From the NCBI GenBank assembly GCA_963711705.1, contig CAVQFM010000010.1, positions 128,655-192,654 on the forward strand: a stretch of DNA of 64,000 nucleotides, given 5' to 3'. The position numbers and the translations under genes are program-made. Origin of the DNA: RYN-230 sp963711705 (lineage in GTDB: Bacteria; Actinomycetota; Actinomycetes; Streptosporangiales; Streptosporangiaceae). Below the pieces are notes generated by a model. That model searched no databases, was not told where the DNA came from, and saw nothing but the letters and a program-made list of their open reading frames with translations. Of this stretch, positions 17,232-25,236 are shown in pieces; positions within the stretch are counted from its first letter, which is position 1, and every line of letters begins with the position of its first letter.

Positions 17232-17786
17232 GTGCCTGAGCTGGGCAACGGGCATGGGGACGGGCCAATCGAGGTCGTCCCTGTGGTGGTGCTGTCCCAG
17301 ACCTTCCCGGCCCGGCCGTCCTGGATCCCGGAAATCCGCGACTTCGTCCGCCGCTGCCTGGGTGAGTCCCCGCTGACCGAAGAGGGCAACCGGGAGGTCG
17401 GCGAGACCGTGTTCCGAGCCCTGCTGGACGCGGCCGGGCCCACCGGGGCCATCCAGGTCTCGTTCCGGATCTTCCCCGAGCATGTCGAGGTGGACGTGCT
17501 GCACTCCAACCAGCAGCCGGACGAGCTGACCGGCCGGCAGCCGGTGGCCGCCCAGCCGCGGCCGGCGGCGGCCGCCAGCAGGCCCGCGGTGGAAGGCCGC
17601 CCGGCCACGTTCGCCGACTGGATGTCCACCGCGCTGCGCCGGGAAGGGCTCACCCAGGAAGCGGCCGCCCGGCAGCTCGGCGTGTCGGTCAAGACGGTCG
17701 GCCGCTGGGTGGGCGGCGAGACCGAGCCGCGGCTCCGGGACCTGCGCCGGATCCAGGAACTATTTGGCGATCTGCCGTTCCCCTAA
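17232..17786 (+). CDS. XRE-type HTH protein with half-GHKL-like N-terminal region
   Basis: A 184-aa protein. Residues 128-182 form a helix-turn-helix of the XRE/Cro kind (GLTQEAAARQLGVSVKTVGRWVGGETEP). Residues 20-92 (FPARPSWIPEIRDFVRR, then EVGETVFRALLDA, then VSFRIFPEHVEVDVLH) resemble the first helices and strands of anti-sigma-like HATPase proteins, but the ATP-binding N, G1 and G2 boxes are absent. An Ala/Pro linker joins the two parts. The GTG start has AGGGAGA 5 bases ahead. It is divergent from the hydrogenase operon and therefore a plausible regulator of it; this is inferred from position only. Confidence 0.7.
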   Translation: MPELGNGHGDGPIEVVPVVVLSQTFPARPSWIPEIRDFVRRCLGESPLTEEGNREVGETVFRALLDAAGPTGAIQVSFRIFPEHVEVDVLHSNQQPDELTGRQPVAAQPRPAAAASRPAVEGRPATFADWMSTALRREGLTQEAAARQLGVSVKTVGRWVGGETEPRLRDLRRIQELFGDLPFP

Positions 17787-17863
17787 GGGACCGCCGGACG
17801 ATCGGCCAGGACTGTCTGGGGCAACCACTGGACGTCCCCCCACAACTGTCCTACGGTGCTCAC

Positions 17864-18442
17864 ATGGCTGTTCCTACGGGACGCTACCGGCTGGGTACTG
17901 AGAGCGGTGGCCGGATCACCCTGCATACCTACCGCGACGGCCTGGCCGCCACCGCCGGACATGACCTGCTCATCGACCTGCCCCGGTGGTCCGGCGAGCT
18001 CACCGTGGACGAGGCCGGGACGGTCCAGGCCCTGGCGGCACACATCGACGTCGGGGCGCTCGTCATCCGCGAGGGCACCGGCGGCATCAAGCCGCTGACC
18101 GACCGCGACCGGCGGGAAATCGCCAGCACCGCCCGGCGGCTGCTGGCCACCGACCGCTACCCGGAAGCGGTATTCACCGCGACGGGATTCGGCTCATCGG
18201 GTGACAGCGCGGCCATCGAGGGGAACTTCTCTCTGCGTGGGCAGACCCGGCCGCTCCGGCTGCAAGTCACGCAGAGCGCGGACGGCAGCTACGCCGCGAC
18301 CGGGACGGTCGTACAGTCGGCCTATGGCATCAAGCCGTACACCGGGTTCTTCGGCGCGCTGAAGGTCCGGGACACGGTGGACATCGACGTGGCGGGCATC
18401 CGGCTGGGGGCGATGGTGCCGGCCGGGGGAAACGGGGAGTAA
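17864..18442 (+). CDS. YceI family protein (cytoplasmic form)
   Basis: A 192-aa YceI-fold protein, a lipocalin-like barrel that in other bacteria binds polyisoprenoids. The typical features are the opening TGRYRLGTESGGRITLHTYRDGLAATAGHDL, the mid-segment RYPEAVFTATGF, the strand pair IEGNFSLRGQTRPLRLQV, and the end GIKPYTGFFGALKVRDTVDIDV. It has no signal peptide, unlike proteobacterial YceI. It lies 77 bases after the HTH gene and before the maturation operon, separated from the latter by a stem-loop. A role in stress or lipid handling is likely, and a link to the hydrogenase is not shown. Confidence 0.85.
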   Translation: MAVPTGRYRLGTESGGRITLHTYRDGLAATAGHDLLIDLPRWSGELTVDEAGTVQALAAHIDVGALVIREGTGGIKPLTDRDRREIASTARRLLATDRYPEAVFTATGFGSSGDSAAIEGNFSLRGQTRPLRLQVTQSADGSYAATGTVVQSAYGIKPYTGFFGALKVRDTVDIDVAGIRLGAMVPAGGNGE

Positions 18443-18459
18443 CGGCCCGCCACGCGCCC

Positions 18460-18482
18460 GGGGCCGGGCATTGCCGGGCCCC
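18460..18482 (+). terminator. GC-rich stem-loop after the YceI gene
   Basis: A dyad with outer arms GGGGCC/GGCCCC and an inner GGCA/TGCC pairing, about 20 bases after the YceI stop. It has no T-tract. It could terminate the YceI transcript or attenuate read-through into the maturation operon. Confidence 0.4.
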
Positions 18483-18530
18483 ACGAGCACGGGGCAGCAC
18501 AGCTGAGCTGGAGGAAGTGACCCGGAGGAG

Positions 18531-19160
18531 ATGACCACAGGGCCGCCGGCACCCATCGGGGACGACGAAGTCACCAGGTTGTTCGATCGCCGGGTAGCTC
18601 CGCTCGATGAGCTGGCCGAGCACGCGGGCACGGTGGCGGCCGCCTGTCACGACATGGCCGTCCGCTTCCATCAGGGCGGCAAGCTGGTCGTGTTCGGCAC
18701 CGGGCCGTCCAGCGCGGACGCCCTGCACGTAGCGGTGGAGTTCGTGCACCCGGTGATCGTGGGCAAGCGGGCGCTGCCGGCCATCTCGCTGACCGCGGAC
18801 GCGGCCACGGTGACCGGCATCGCCGAGCGGGACGGGATGGGCGCGATCTTCGCTCACCAGATCCGCTATCTGGCCGCCCCGGCCGACATCGCGCTGGGCA
18901 TCTCGGCCGACGGGAACTCCGAGAGCGTGCTGAACGGGCTGCTCACCGCGCACGGCATGGGCATGCTGACGATCGCGCTGGCCGGCGCGGGTGGCGGTGC
19001 GATCGGCACCAGCCCGGCCGTGGACCACGTGATCGCCACGACCGCGTCCGATCCCCGGGTCGTCAAAGAGGTGCACGTGACCGCGTACCACGTGCTGTGG
19101 GAACTGGTTCACGTGTTCTTCGAGCAGCCCGGGGTGCTCGGCCCGGCGGTGGTCGGATGA
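18531..19160 (+). CDS. SIS-domain (GmhA-like) protein of the hydrogenase maturation operon, first copy
   Basis: A 209-aa SIS-fold protein related to phosphoheptose isomerase. Sugar-phosphate contact motifs are readable: FGTGPSSADALHVAVEFVHP (about 57-76), ISADGNSESVLNGL (about 124-137) and a C-terminal EVHVTAYHVLWELVHVFFE helix. Relative to the second copy (19390-20106), the key NGGSATDA loop is changed to TGPSSADA, so the catalysis may differ. The ATG has GGAGGAG directly ahead, and the stop overlaps the next start (ATGA). Such SIS genes are known neighbours of hyp genes in actinobacteria, but their role there is not established. Confidence 0.8.
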   Translation: MTTGPPAPIGDDEVTRLFDRRVAPLDELAEHAGTVAAACHDMAVRFHQGGKLVVFGTGPSSADALHVAVEFVHPVIVGKRALPAISLTADAATVTGIAERDGMGAIFAHQIRYLAAPADIALGISADGNSESVLNGLLTAHGMGMLTIALAGAGGGAIGTSPAVDHVIATTASDPRVVKEVHVTAYHVLWELVHVFFEQPGVLGPAVVG

Positions 19161-19393
19161 CCGGCGACGCGCCCCGCCAGCCGCCCGTCGTGGCCGAGTG
19201 CCTCGATGAGGTGTGCGTGACCTGCTCAGACACGGCCGTCCCGGTCACCGTCACCGAGCTGCGGCCGGACGGGCTGGCCCTGGTGGACACCGGCGCCGGC
19301 CTGGAAGAGGTCAGCGTCGCGCTGGTCAGCGCGGCGGTCGGCGACACGATCCTGGTCCACGCGGGCGAGGCCATCGCGGTGGTCGCCTCGTGA
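19157..19393 (+). CDS. HypC/HupF-like protein, non-canonical
   Basis: A 78-aa beta-barrel protein of the HypC/HybG type. It lacks the canonical MCLxxPG start. Instead the cysteines sit inside an N-terminal extension, CLDEVCVTCSD (about residues 15-25), followed by barrel strands (AVPVTVTELRPDGLALVDTG, EEVSVALVSAAVGDTILVHAGEAIAVV). The processed Cys2 of true HypC, which carries the Fe(CN)2CO unit, therefore has no direct equivalent. The start and stop overlap both SIS genes (ATGA and GTGA), so all three are translationally coupled. It may be a specialised chaperone beside the canonical HypC at 20670. Confidence 0.75.
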   Translation: MTGDAPRQPPVVAECLDEVCVTCSDTAVPVTVTELRPDGLALVDTGAGLEEVSVALVSAAVGDTILVHAGEAIAVVAS

Positions 19394-20106
19394 CCGCCAG
19401 CGGCCGGCCGGGCCGGACCAGCAGCCGGAGCGGACCGGGCAGCGACGACAGCGCGGCCGCGATGGAGGCGCTCTACCCGTTCCTGTACTCCGGGTCCGAG
19501 TCGAACCTGGACAGCGTGCTGGCCGAGGTGCGCCAGTCCACGGTGGCCAAGGCCCGCGAGATCACCGAGCTGCGCCAGCGGATCGCGGGCCAGGACTCGG
19601 CCCGGCTGGTGTCCTGCGCCCAGCAGATGGCCAGCCGGTTCGCCGCGGGCGGGCGGCTGCTGGCCTTCGGCAACGGCGGCAGCGCCACCGACGCGCAGGA
19701 ACTGGCCACCCTGTTCCTCAACCCGGGCGCGGGCAAGCGGCCACTGCCCGCGTTCTGCCTGGACAACGACACCGCGGTGCTGACCGCGCTGTGCAACGAC
19801 ATCGGCGTCGAGGTGGTGTTCGCCCGGCAGCTCGCGGCGTTCGGGCACCAGCAGGACATCGCGGTCGGGCTGTCCACCAGCGGCAATTCGGAGAACCTGC
19901 TGCGCGCGCTGGAGGAGGCCGCCCGCCGCGGCATGCTGACCGTGGGCATCGCCGGGTACGACGGCGGCAAGATGGCCGAACTCGACGCGCTCGACTACCT
20001 GTTCGTCGCGCCGTCCGCCTCGGTGCACCGCATCCAGGAAGCCCAGACCACGGTCTATCACCTGCTGTGGGAGCTGACGCTGATGACCCTGCCCGGTGGG
20101 CAGTGA
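19390..20106 (+). CDS. SIS-domain (GmhA-like) protein of the maturation operon, second copy
   Basis: A 238-aa homologue of sedoheptulose-7-phosphate isomerase. The classic substrate loop FGNGGSATDAQELATLFL is intact (about residues 93-110), as are LSTSGNSENLLRALEEA and a C-terminal IQEAQTTVYHLLWELT. The N-terminal ~25 residues are low complexity. The GTG at 19390 overlaps the upstream stop as GTGA. Having two SIS proteins around a HypC-like protein is characteristic of this locus. It might form a hetero-oligomer with the first copy. Whether it acts on heptose phosphate or on a maturation ligand precursor is unknown. Confidence 0.85.
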   Translation: MTASGRPGRTSSRSGPGSDDSAAAMEALYPFLYSGSESNLDSVLAEVRQSTVAKAREITELRQRIAGQDSARLVSCAQQMASRFAAGGRLLAFGNGGSATDAQELATLFLNPGAGKRPLPAFCLDNDTAVLTALCNDIGVEVVFARQLAAFGHQQDIAVGLSTSGNSENLLRALEEAARRGMLTVGIAGYDGGKMAELDALDYLFVAPSASVHRIQEAQTTVYHLLWELTLMTLPGGQ

Positions 20107-20107
20107 G

Positions 20108-20665
20108 ATGGCCCCCCGGACCCTGGTCGCCTGCCTGGGCAACATCTTCCTGAGCGATGACGGTTTCGGCGTCGAGGTGGCCCGGCGGCTGGCCCGCCAG
20201 GACCTGCCCGCCGGGGTGCGGGTCACCGACTACGGGATCCGCGGCATGCACCTGGCCTATGACCTGGCCGAGGGGTTCGACAACACGATCCTGGTGGACA
20301 CCACCCAGCGCGGCGGCGAGCCCGGGACCATATACCTGATCGAGCCCGAGCAGGACCCAGAGCAGGACGCCGGCGGCGAGCCCGCGCCGGACGCCGCCCA
20401 GGCCAGCCTGCTCGCCGGGATGAGCCTGCTGAACGCGCACGGAATGCAGCCAGACGTGGTGCTCAGCCTGGCCGGGACACTCGGCGGCCAAGCCGGCCGG
20501 GTACTTGTGGTGGGCTGCGAGCCCGCCACTCTGGAGGAGGGGATCGGGCTGAGCACCCCAGTCACCGCGGCGGTCGATGAGGCCGTGCGGATGGTCACCC
20601 GGCTGGTGACCGGAGGCATGGCCGACGACCGCCCGGCCAACGAGGAAGAGTCCACGAAGAGGTGA
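20108..20665 (+). CDS. Hydrogenase maturation protease (HyaD/HycI family)
   Basis: A 185-aa Ni-dependent endopeptidase that removes the C-terminal tail of the large subunit after Ni insertion. The family signature CLGNIFLSDDGFGVEVARRL (residues 8-27) includes the conserved Asp. TILVDTTQ supplies the second Asp, and NAHGMQPDVVL the His near residue 114. An acidic, Ala-rich insertion (about 80-100) is unusual. ATG 20108 is chosen; GTG 20096 in frame would add four residues and overlap the previous gene. The natural substrate is the 22-residue tail of HhyL, encoded on the other arm of the locus. Confidence 0.9.
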   Translation: MAPRTLVACLGNIFLSDDGFGVEVARRLARQDLPAGVRVTDYGIRGMHLAYDLAEGFDNTILVDTTQRGGEPGTIYLIEPEQDPEQDAGGEPAPDAAQASLLAGMSLLNAHGMQPDVVLSLAGTLGGQAGRVLVVGCEPATLEEGIGLSTPVTAAVDEAVRMVTRLVTGGMADDRPANEEESTKR

Positions 20666-20669
20666 TGGT

Positions 20670-20942
20670 ATGTGCCTTGGCATCCCAGGCGAGGTGATCG
20701 AGTTCCTGCCCGATCAGCCCGACCTGGCCAAAGTGGACGTCAGTGGGGTAAAGCGGGTGATCAACATCGGCCTGCTGGCCGACGACCCGCCCGAACCAGG
20801 CGAGTGGGTGCTCATCCACGTCGGCTTCGCGCTGTCCAAGATCGACGAGGCTGAGGCCGCCGCCGCTCTGCAGTTCCTGGAGGGAATCGGCCAGGCCTAC
20901 GCGGACGAACTCGAAGCCCTCCAGGCCTCACAAATCGAATAG
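20670..20942 (+). CDS. hypC: Hydrogenase maturation chaperone HypC
   Basis: A 90-aa HypC. The essential start MCLGIPG (Cys2 after Met removal) is present, followed by barrel strands and a C-terminal helix. It partners HypD to build the Fe(CN)2CO group and delivers it to the large subunit. GAGGTGA lies 5 bases ahead of the ATG. It begins 4 bases after the protease gene and ends 14 bases before hypD. It is canonical, in contrast to the HypC-like gene at 19157. Confidence 0.95.
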   Translation: MCLGIPGEVIEFLPDQPDLAKVDVSGVKRVINIGLLADDPPEPGEWVLIHVGFALSKIDEAEAAAALQFLEGIGQAYADELEALQASQIE

Positions 20943-20956
20943 GGAGGGGGCGGCAG

Positions 20957-22084
20957 ATGCGGTTCGTTGACGAATTCCGCGACGCCGACAAGGCGCACGC
21001 GCTGGCCGCGAAGATCGCCGGACTGTGCGAGCCCGGCCGTCAGTACAAGCTGATGGAGGTGTGCGGCGGGCACACGCACACGATCTACAAGCACGGCCTG
21101 GAGGACTACCTCCCGGAGTCGATCACCCTGGTGCACGGCCCCGGCTGCCCGGTCTGCGTGATCCCGATGGGCCGCGTCGATGACGCCATTCACCTGGCGT
21201 CCCAGCCGGACACCATCATGACCTCGTTCGGCGACATGATGCGGGTGCCCGGCAGCCACGGCTCGTTCTTCGACGCCAAGGCGGCCGGCACCGACATCCG
21301 GATGGTCTACTCGCCGCTCGACTCACTGAAGATCGCCCGGCAGAACCCGGACAAGCGGGTCGTGTTCATGGCCATCGGGTTCGAGACCACCACCCCGTCC
21401 ACCGCGATGACCGTGCTCCGCGCGGCCGCCGAGGGCCTGGACAACTTCGCGATCTTCTGCAACCACGTCACGATCATCCCGGCCATCAAGGCCATCCTGG
21501 ACTCCCCCGACCTGCGGCTGGATGGCTTCATCGGCCCCGGCCACGTGTCCACCGTGATCGGCTGCCGGCCGTATGAGTTCATCGCCCGCGACTACGGCAA
21601 GCCGGTAGTGGTGGCCGGCTTCGAGCCGCTGGACATCCTGCAGTCCATCTACATGCTGATGCTGCAGCTGGCCGAGGGCCGCTCCGAGGTGGAGAACCAG
21701 TACACCCGGGTCGTGCCGTGGGACGGCAACCTGGCCGCGCTCAAGGCCATCAACCAGGTACTGGAGCTGCGGCCGTACTTCGAATGGCGCGGGCTCGGCT
21801 TCATCTCGCACTCGGCCATGAAGGTCCGCCCGGAGTACGCGCAATACGACGCCGAGCTGCTGTTCGACGTGCCCGGGGTCCGGGTCGCCGACCCCAAGGC
21901 GTGCCAGTGCGGCGAGGTGCTCAAGGGCGTGCTCAAACCGTGGGAATGCAAGGTGTTCGGCACCGCGTGCACGCCGGAGACGCCGATCGGCACCTGCATG
22001 GTCTCCCCCGAGGGCGCCTGCGCGGCCTATTACAACTTCGGCCGGATGAACCGCCGCCGGGTGGTGGAAGTGAGCATCACATGA
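20957..22084 (+). CDS. hypD: Hydrogenase maturation protein HypD
   Basis: A 375-aa iron-sulfur scaffold on which the Fe(CN)2CO unit is assembled with HypC and HypE. The signatures are CGGHTH (36-41), GPGCPVC (61-67), GFETTTPSTA, the GPGHVSTVIG loop, and the C-terminal [4Fe-4S] region ACQCGEVLKG ... CKVFGTACTPETPIGTCMV. The ribosome site GGGAGGGGG precedes the ATG. The stop overlaps the hypE start (ATGA), so the two are translationally coupled, which matches their complex formation. Full length and undamaged. Confidence 0.97.
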   Translation: MRFVDEFRDADKAHALAAKIAGLCEPGRQYKLMEVCGGHTHTIYKHGLEDYLPESITLVHGPGCPVCVIPMGRVDDAIHLASQPDTIMTSFGDMMRVPGSHGSFFDAKAAGTDIRMVYSPLDSLKIARQNPDKRVVFMAIGFETTTPSTAMTVLRAAAEGLDNFAIFCNHVTIIPAIKAILDSPDLRLDGFIGPGHVSTVIGCRPYEFIARDYGKPVVVAGFEPLDILQSIYMLMLQLAEGRSEVENQYTRVVPWDGNLAALKAINQVLELRPYFEWRGLGFISHSAMKVRPEYAQYDAELLFDVPGVRVADPKACQCGEVLKGVLKPWECKVFGTACTPETPIGTCMVSPEGACAAYYNFGRMNRRRVVEVSIT

Positions 22085-23253
22085 CCGACCGGGCCGTCCC
22101 CGGCGAGGCGACCTGGGTCGAGGCGGCCCTGCGCGAGCACGAGGAGCACACCCGGCAGGCCGGGCGGCCGGCGGCCTCCGGGCCAGAACGCGAGCAGCAG
22201 GTTCTCGACCGCATCGACCGGGCCCGCAAGCGCCGGCCCAAGGTCCGCGAAGAGCGGATCACGATGTCGCACGGGGCCGGGGGGAAGGCCACCCGGACCC
22301 TGGTCGAGGCGGTGTTCCTGGACTCGTTCCGCAACGCGCTGCTCGAACCGCTGGAAGACGCCGCGCAGCTGCACCTGAACGGCTCGCGGGTCGCGCTGAC
22401 CACCGACTCGTACGTGGTGTCCCCGCTGTTCTTCCCCGGCGGCGACATCGGCGACCTGGCCGTCAACGGCACCGTCAACGACCTGGCCGTGTCCGGCGCC
22501 ACCCCGCTCTACCTGTCGGCCGGGTTCATCCTGGAGGAAGGCTTCCCGGTCGCCGACCTGACCCGGATCGTGGCGTCGATGAAGGCGGCCGCCGAGACAG
22601 CCGGGGTCCAGGTGGTCACCGGTGACACCAAGGTGGTGCAGAAGGGCAAGGCCGACGGCTGCTACATCAACACGGCCGGGATCGGCGTGATCGAGCACGA
22701 GGTGTCGCTGGGCGTGGCCAATGCCCAGCCCGGCGACGTGATCATCGTGTCCGGGCCGATTGGCGAGCACGGCGTGACGATCATGCTGGCCCGCGGCGAG
22801 CTTGATATCGAAGCTGACCTAACCTCAGACACCGCCCCGCTTAACGGCCTGATCGCCGAACTGCTGTCCGGAACACCCGGGGTCCGCGCACTTCGCGACG
22901 CGACGCGGGGTGGCGTGGCCACGATCCTCAACGAGGTGGCCACCGCGGCCGGGGTCGGTGTGCTGGTCAACGAGGACGCCATCCCGGTCTCCCCGGTCGT
23001 CCGCGGCGCTTCCGAACTGCTCGGCATCGATCCCATGTACGTCGCGTGCGAGGGCCGGCTGGTCGCCGTCGTGGCTGGTGACCAGGCCGACCAGGCGCTG
23101 GCCGCGCTGCGCGCCAACCCGCTCGGCGCGGGTGCCGCGGTCATCGGCCAGATCACCGGGGACCATCCGGGCGTGGTGCTGCTGCGGACCGCGTTCGGCG
23201 GGACCCGGATCGTGGACCTGCTGGTCGGTGACCCGCTGCCGAGGATCTGCTGA
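22081..23253 (+). CDS. hypE: Hydrogenase maturation protein HypE
   Basis: A 390-aa PurM-like enzyme that dehydrates the C-terminal thiocarboxamide to thiocyanate, the cyanide donor. The core begins at about residue 60 (ITMSHGAGGKATRTLVEAVF). It contains LTTDSYVVSPLFFPGGDIGDLAVNGTVNDLAV in two parts, DTKVVQKGKADG, and the essential C-terminal PRIC ending in the acceptor cysteine. The ~58-residue charged N-terminal extension is longer than in most HypE; I see no motif in it. It starts at the ATGA overlap with hypD and ends 4 bases before hypA. Confidence 0.95.
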   Translation: MTDRAVPGEATWVEAALREHEEHTRQAGRPAASGPEREQQVLDRIDRARKRRPKVREERITMSHGAGGKATRTLVEAVFLDSFRNALLEPLEDAAQLHLNGSRVALTTDSYVVSPLFFPGGDIGDLAVNGTVNDLAVSGATPLYLSAGFILEEGFPVADLTRIVASMKAAAETAGVQVVTGDTKVVQKGKADGCYINTAGIGVIEHEVSLGVANAQPGDVIIVSGPIGEHGVTIMLARGELDIEADLTSDTAPLNGLIAELLSGTPGVRALRDATRGGVATILNEVATAAGVGVLVNEDAIPVSPVVRGASELLGIDPMYVACEGRLVAVVAGDQADQALAALRANPLGAGAAVIGQITGDHPGVVLLRTAFGGTRIVDLLVGDPLPRIC

Positions 23254-23257
23254 CCGC

Positions 23258-23596
23258 GTGCACGAACTGGCGATCACCGAGAGCGTGGTGCAGGCCGTGA
23301 CGGAGCGGCTGCCCGGCTCGGCCATCACGTGCGTGCACCTGGAGATCGGCCCGATGTCCGGCGTGGTGGCCGACTCGGTGCGGTTCTGTTTCGGGCTGGT
23401 CACCGAGGGCACCAGCCTGCAGGGCGCCCGGCTGGAGATCAGCCAGCCCGCGGCCCGGTGCCGGTGCCGGGACTGCGCCGCCGAATTCGAGCCGGACGGC
23501 ATGATCCCGCTGTGCGATTGTGGCAGCGCCGACGTGGAGATCCTGGCCGGCAACGAGCTGCGGATCAGGTCGGTCGAGGTAGCGGAGGTGGCCTGA
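23258..23596 (+). CDS. hypA: Hydrogenase nickel-insertion protein HypA
   Basis: A 112-aa nickel metallochaperone. It starts MHELAITESVV, with the Ni-binding Met1-His2-Glu3 motif. The zinc site is CRCRDCAAEF ... IPLCDCGS (about residues 71-92), a slightly compressed version of the usual two CxxC pairs. The GTG start lies 4 bases after hypE. It hands Ni to the large subunit together with HypB, encoded 4 bases downstream. Confidence 0.93.
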   Translation: MHELAITESVVQAVTERLPGSAITCVHLEIGPMSGVVADSVRFCFGLVTEGTSLQGARLEISQPAARCRCRDCAAEFEPDGMIPLCDCGSADVEILAGNELRIRSVEVAEVA

Positions 23597-23600
23597 GGCG

Positions 23601-24617
23601 ATGTGCGCGACGTGTGGCTGCGACGCGGAAGCCGGCGTCCGGGTCTTCGGCCCCGGCGAACTGACCCACGGCGATCCCGCCCCGGCCCACCCGGCTCACG
23701 ACCACGCCAGCCACGAGCACACCCACGACCATCCCCACGGCACCCACCCCGCAGACCAGCCGCATCCCCCAGCCGGGGACGCCCACCCCCACCCGCCCGG
23801 CAGTCACCCCGTGGACCAGCCGCATCCCCCAGCCCGGGACGGCCACCCCCACCCACCTGGCAGTCACCCCGTGGACCAGCCGCACTCCCCAGCCCGGGAC
23901 GGCCACCCTCACCCACCCGGCAGTTCCCCCCCGGACCGCGCGGATCGCGGGGGCAGTGCGGGGGAACGGACCGTTCTGCTGCAGGAAAAGGTGCTGGCCA
24001 AGAACGACAGCCTGGCCGCGGGCAACCGGGCCTGGCTGGCGGAGCGCGGCATCCTGGCCGTCAACCTGATGAGCTCGCCCGGGGCCGGGAAGACCACGCT
24101 GCTCGAACGGACCGCCCGGGACGTGGGCACTGAGCTGGGACTTTCGGTTATCGAGGGGGATCAGGAGACCACGCTGGACGCGGCGCGGATCGAGGCGGCC
24201 GGCTGCGCGGTGGCGCAGATCAACACCGGCGCGGGCTGCCACCTGGACGCGGACATGGTGGCCCGGGGCCTGCGCGCGCTCGATCCGCGCGCCGGGTCGG
24301 TGCTGGTCATCGAGAACGTCGGGAACCTGGTCTGCCCCGCCCTGTTCGACCTGGGTGAGGCGGCCCGGGTGGTGATCTCCTCGGTCACCGAGGGGGCGGA
24401 CAAGCCGATCAAGTACCCGCAGATGTTCCGTGATGCCGACCTGGTCCTGCTGAGCAAGATCGACCTGCTGCCTTACCTGGACTTCGACGCCGAACGGCAC
24501 GCCGCCGACCTGAAGCGGGTCAGCCCCCGCGCCGCGGTGCTGGCGGTCTCCGCCACCACCGGCGAGGGCCTCCCGGCCTGGTACGACTGGCTCCGCCAGC
24601 GCACCCGCGCGGCATAG
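23601..24617 (+). CDS. hypB: Hydrogenase nickel-insertion GTPase HypB with His-rich repeats
   Basis: A 338-aa GTPase that drives Ni delivery. The N-terminal high-affinity Ni motif reads MCATCGC. Residues 26-110 are a His/Pro/Asp-rich metal-storage region that includes three 20-residue repeats (51-110). The G domain follows: Walker A SSPGAGKTTLLE (158-169), EGDQETTLDA, INTGAGCHLDADM, VIENVGNLVCP and LSKIDLLPY. It is the last gene of the maturation series, with hypF 1.15 kb away beyond unrelated genes. The storage region implies Ni buffering as well as insertion. Confidence 0.96.
   Translation: MCATCGCDAEAGVRVFGPGELTHGDPAPAHPAHDHASHEHTHDHPHGTHPADQPHPPAGDAHPHPPGSHPVDQPHPPARDGHPHPPGSHPVDQPHSPARDGHPHPPGSSPPDRADRGGSAGERTVLLQEKVLAKNDSLAAGNRAWLAERGILAVNLMSSPGAGKTTLLERTARDVGTELGLSVIEGDQETTLDAARIEAAGCAVAQINTGAGCHLDADMVARGLRALDPRAGSVLVIENVGNLVCPALFDLGEAARVVISSVTEGADKPIKYPQMFRDADLVLLSKIDLLPYLDFDAERHAADLKRVSPRAAVLAVSATTGEGLPAWYDWLRQRTRAA
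23751..23930 (+). repeat. Three in-frame 60-bp repeats in hypB
   Basis: Three tandem copies of a 60-base unit encode 20-residue blocks of the form xDQPHPPAxDxHPHPPGSHP. The second and third are nearly identical at DNA level, which points to recent slippage or recombination. They lengthen the His-rich metal-binding arm of HypB. Confidence 0.9.
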
Positions 24618-24629
24618 GCCCCGCCGCCG

Positions 24630-24780
24630 GCCGCCCAGGCCCGACCTGGTGTGCTGGATCGCGTTGCTGGCCAGTTCGGAGACGCACAGCACCGCATCCT
24701 CGGCGGCCGGGCAGCCGTCCAGCGCCCGGGCCACGAACCGGCGCGGGCCCACGCCCTCGACCTGGGCTGACTTCAGCTGG
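24630..24780 (-). pseudogene. Fragment of an anti-sigma-type ATP-binding protein
   Basis: On the minus strand, RRFVARALDGC, then EDAVLCVSELASNAIQHTRSG reads as helix 1 and the N-box (ELASNAIQH) of an RsbW/SpoIIAB-like HATPase. Only about 45 codons are left. There is no start, and the sequence becomes unrelated after the N-box, against the 3' end of hypB. It is a relic. Confidence 0.6.
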
Positions 24781-24782
24781 GG

Positions 24783-25166
24783 CTATGCCACCCCGGCGAC
24801 TCCGACCAGGTTGCCTTCGGGGTCGGTGAAGTGGCCGATCACCAGGCCGGTCGGGGCCCGGGACGGGCCCAGCTGGCGCGTCCCGCCCAGCCGCTCGGCC
24901 TTGGCCAGCGCGGCTTCGACATTGGGCACGCCGATATAGAAGATCACGTGGCTGGGGTAGCCCGCGCCACCCCCGACACCGCCCGGGATGCCGGTCCCGT
25001 CGCTGGTCGTGTTGCGCTCGACGAAACCGTAGCTGTCCGGTTCCGACACGTCCGCGGAGACCGGCGAGCTCGTGTCGAACTGCCAGCCGAACAGCTCGCC
25101 GTAGTAGCCCCGGAGCTGCTCCGGGTCCTTCCCGATGATCTCGAAGTGCACCACTGGGTCCGCCAT
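24783..25166 (-). CDS. VOC (glyoxalase/bleomycin-resistance fold) family protein
   Basis: A 127-aa single VOC domain: VVHFEIIGKDPEQLRGYYGELFGWQF at the start, the mid-strand HVIFYIGVPNVEAALAKAERLGG, and the end IGHFTDPEGNLVGV. Metal-ligand positions are readable as His7, His (SHVIF), and Glu in DPEGN. Members of this branch are often annotated as putative lactoylglutathione lyases, but the substrate is unknown. ATG 25166 has AAAGGAC ahead. It lies between hypB and hypF and shows no obvious relation to hydrogen metabolism. Confidence 0.8.
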   Translation of the reverse strand: MADPVVHFEIIGKDPEQLRGYYGELFGWQFDTSSPVSADVSEPDSYGFVERNTTSDGTGIPGGVGGGAGYPSHVIFYIGVPNVEAALAKAERLGGTRQLGPSRAPTGLVIGHFTDPEGNLVGVAGVA

Positions 25167-25236
25167 GGTCAGTCCTTTCTGCGCCGGCCAGCGCCTGCGG
25201 AGACCTGACAGTACAGACGGAGCGGCGGCCGCAGAC

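Noticed and set aside
16733..17692. A 319-codon minus-strand frame upstream of hhyS
   Set aside because: It overlaps the well-supported HTH gene on the other strand, has no domain-like sequence, and runs into the hhyS ribosome site. It is better seen as a control region plus antisense frame.
23751..23930. The hypB repeats as a regulatory or CRISPR-like array
   Set aside because: They are in frame, encode His-rich blocks expected in HypB, and have no spacers.
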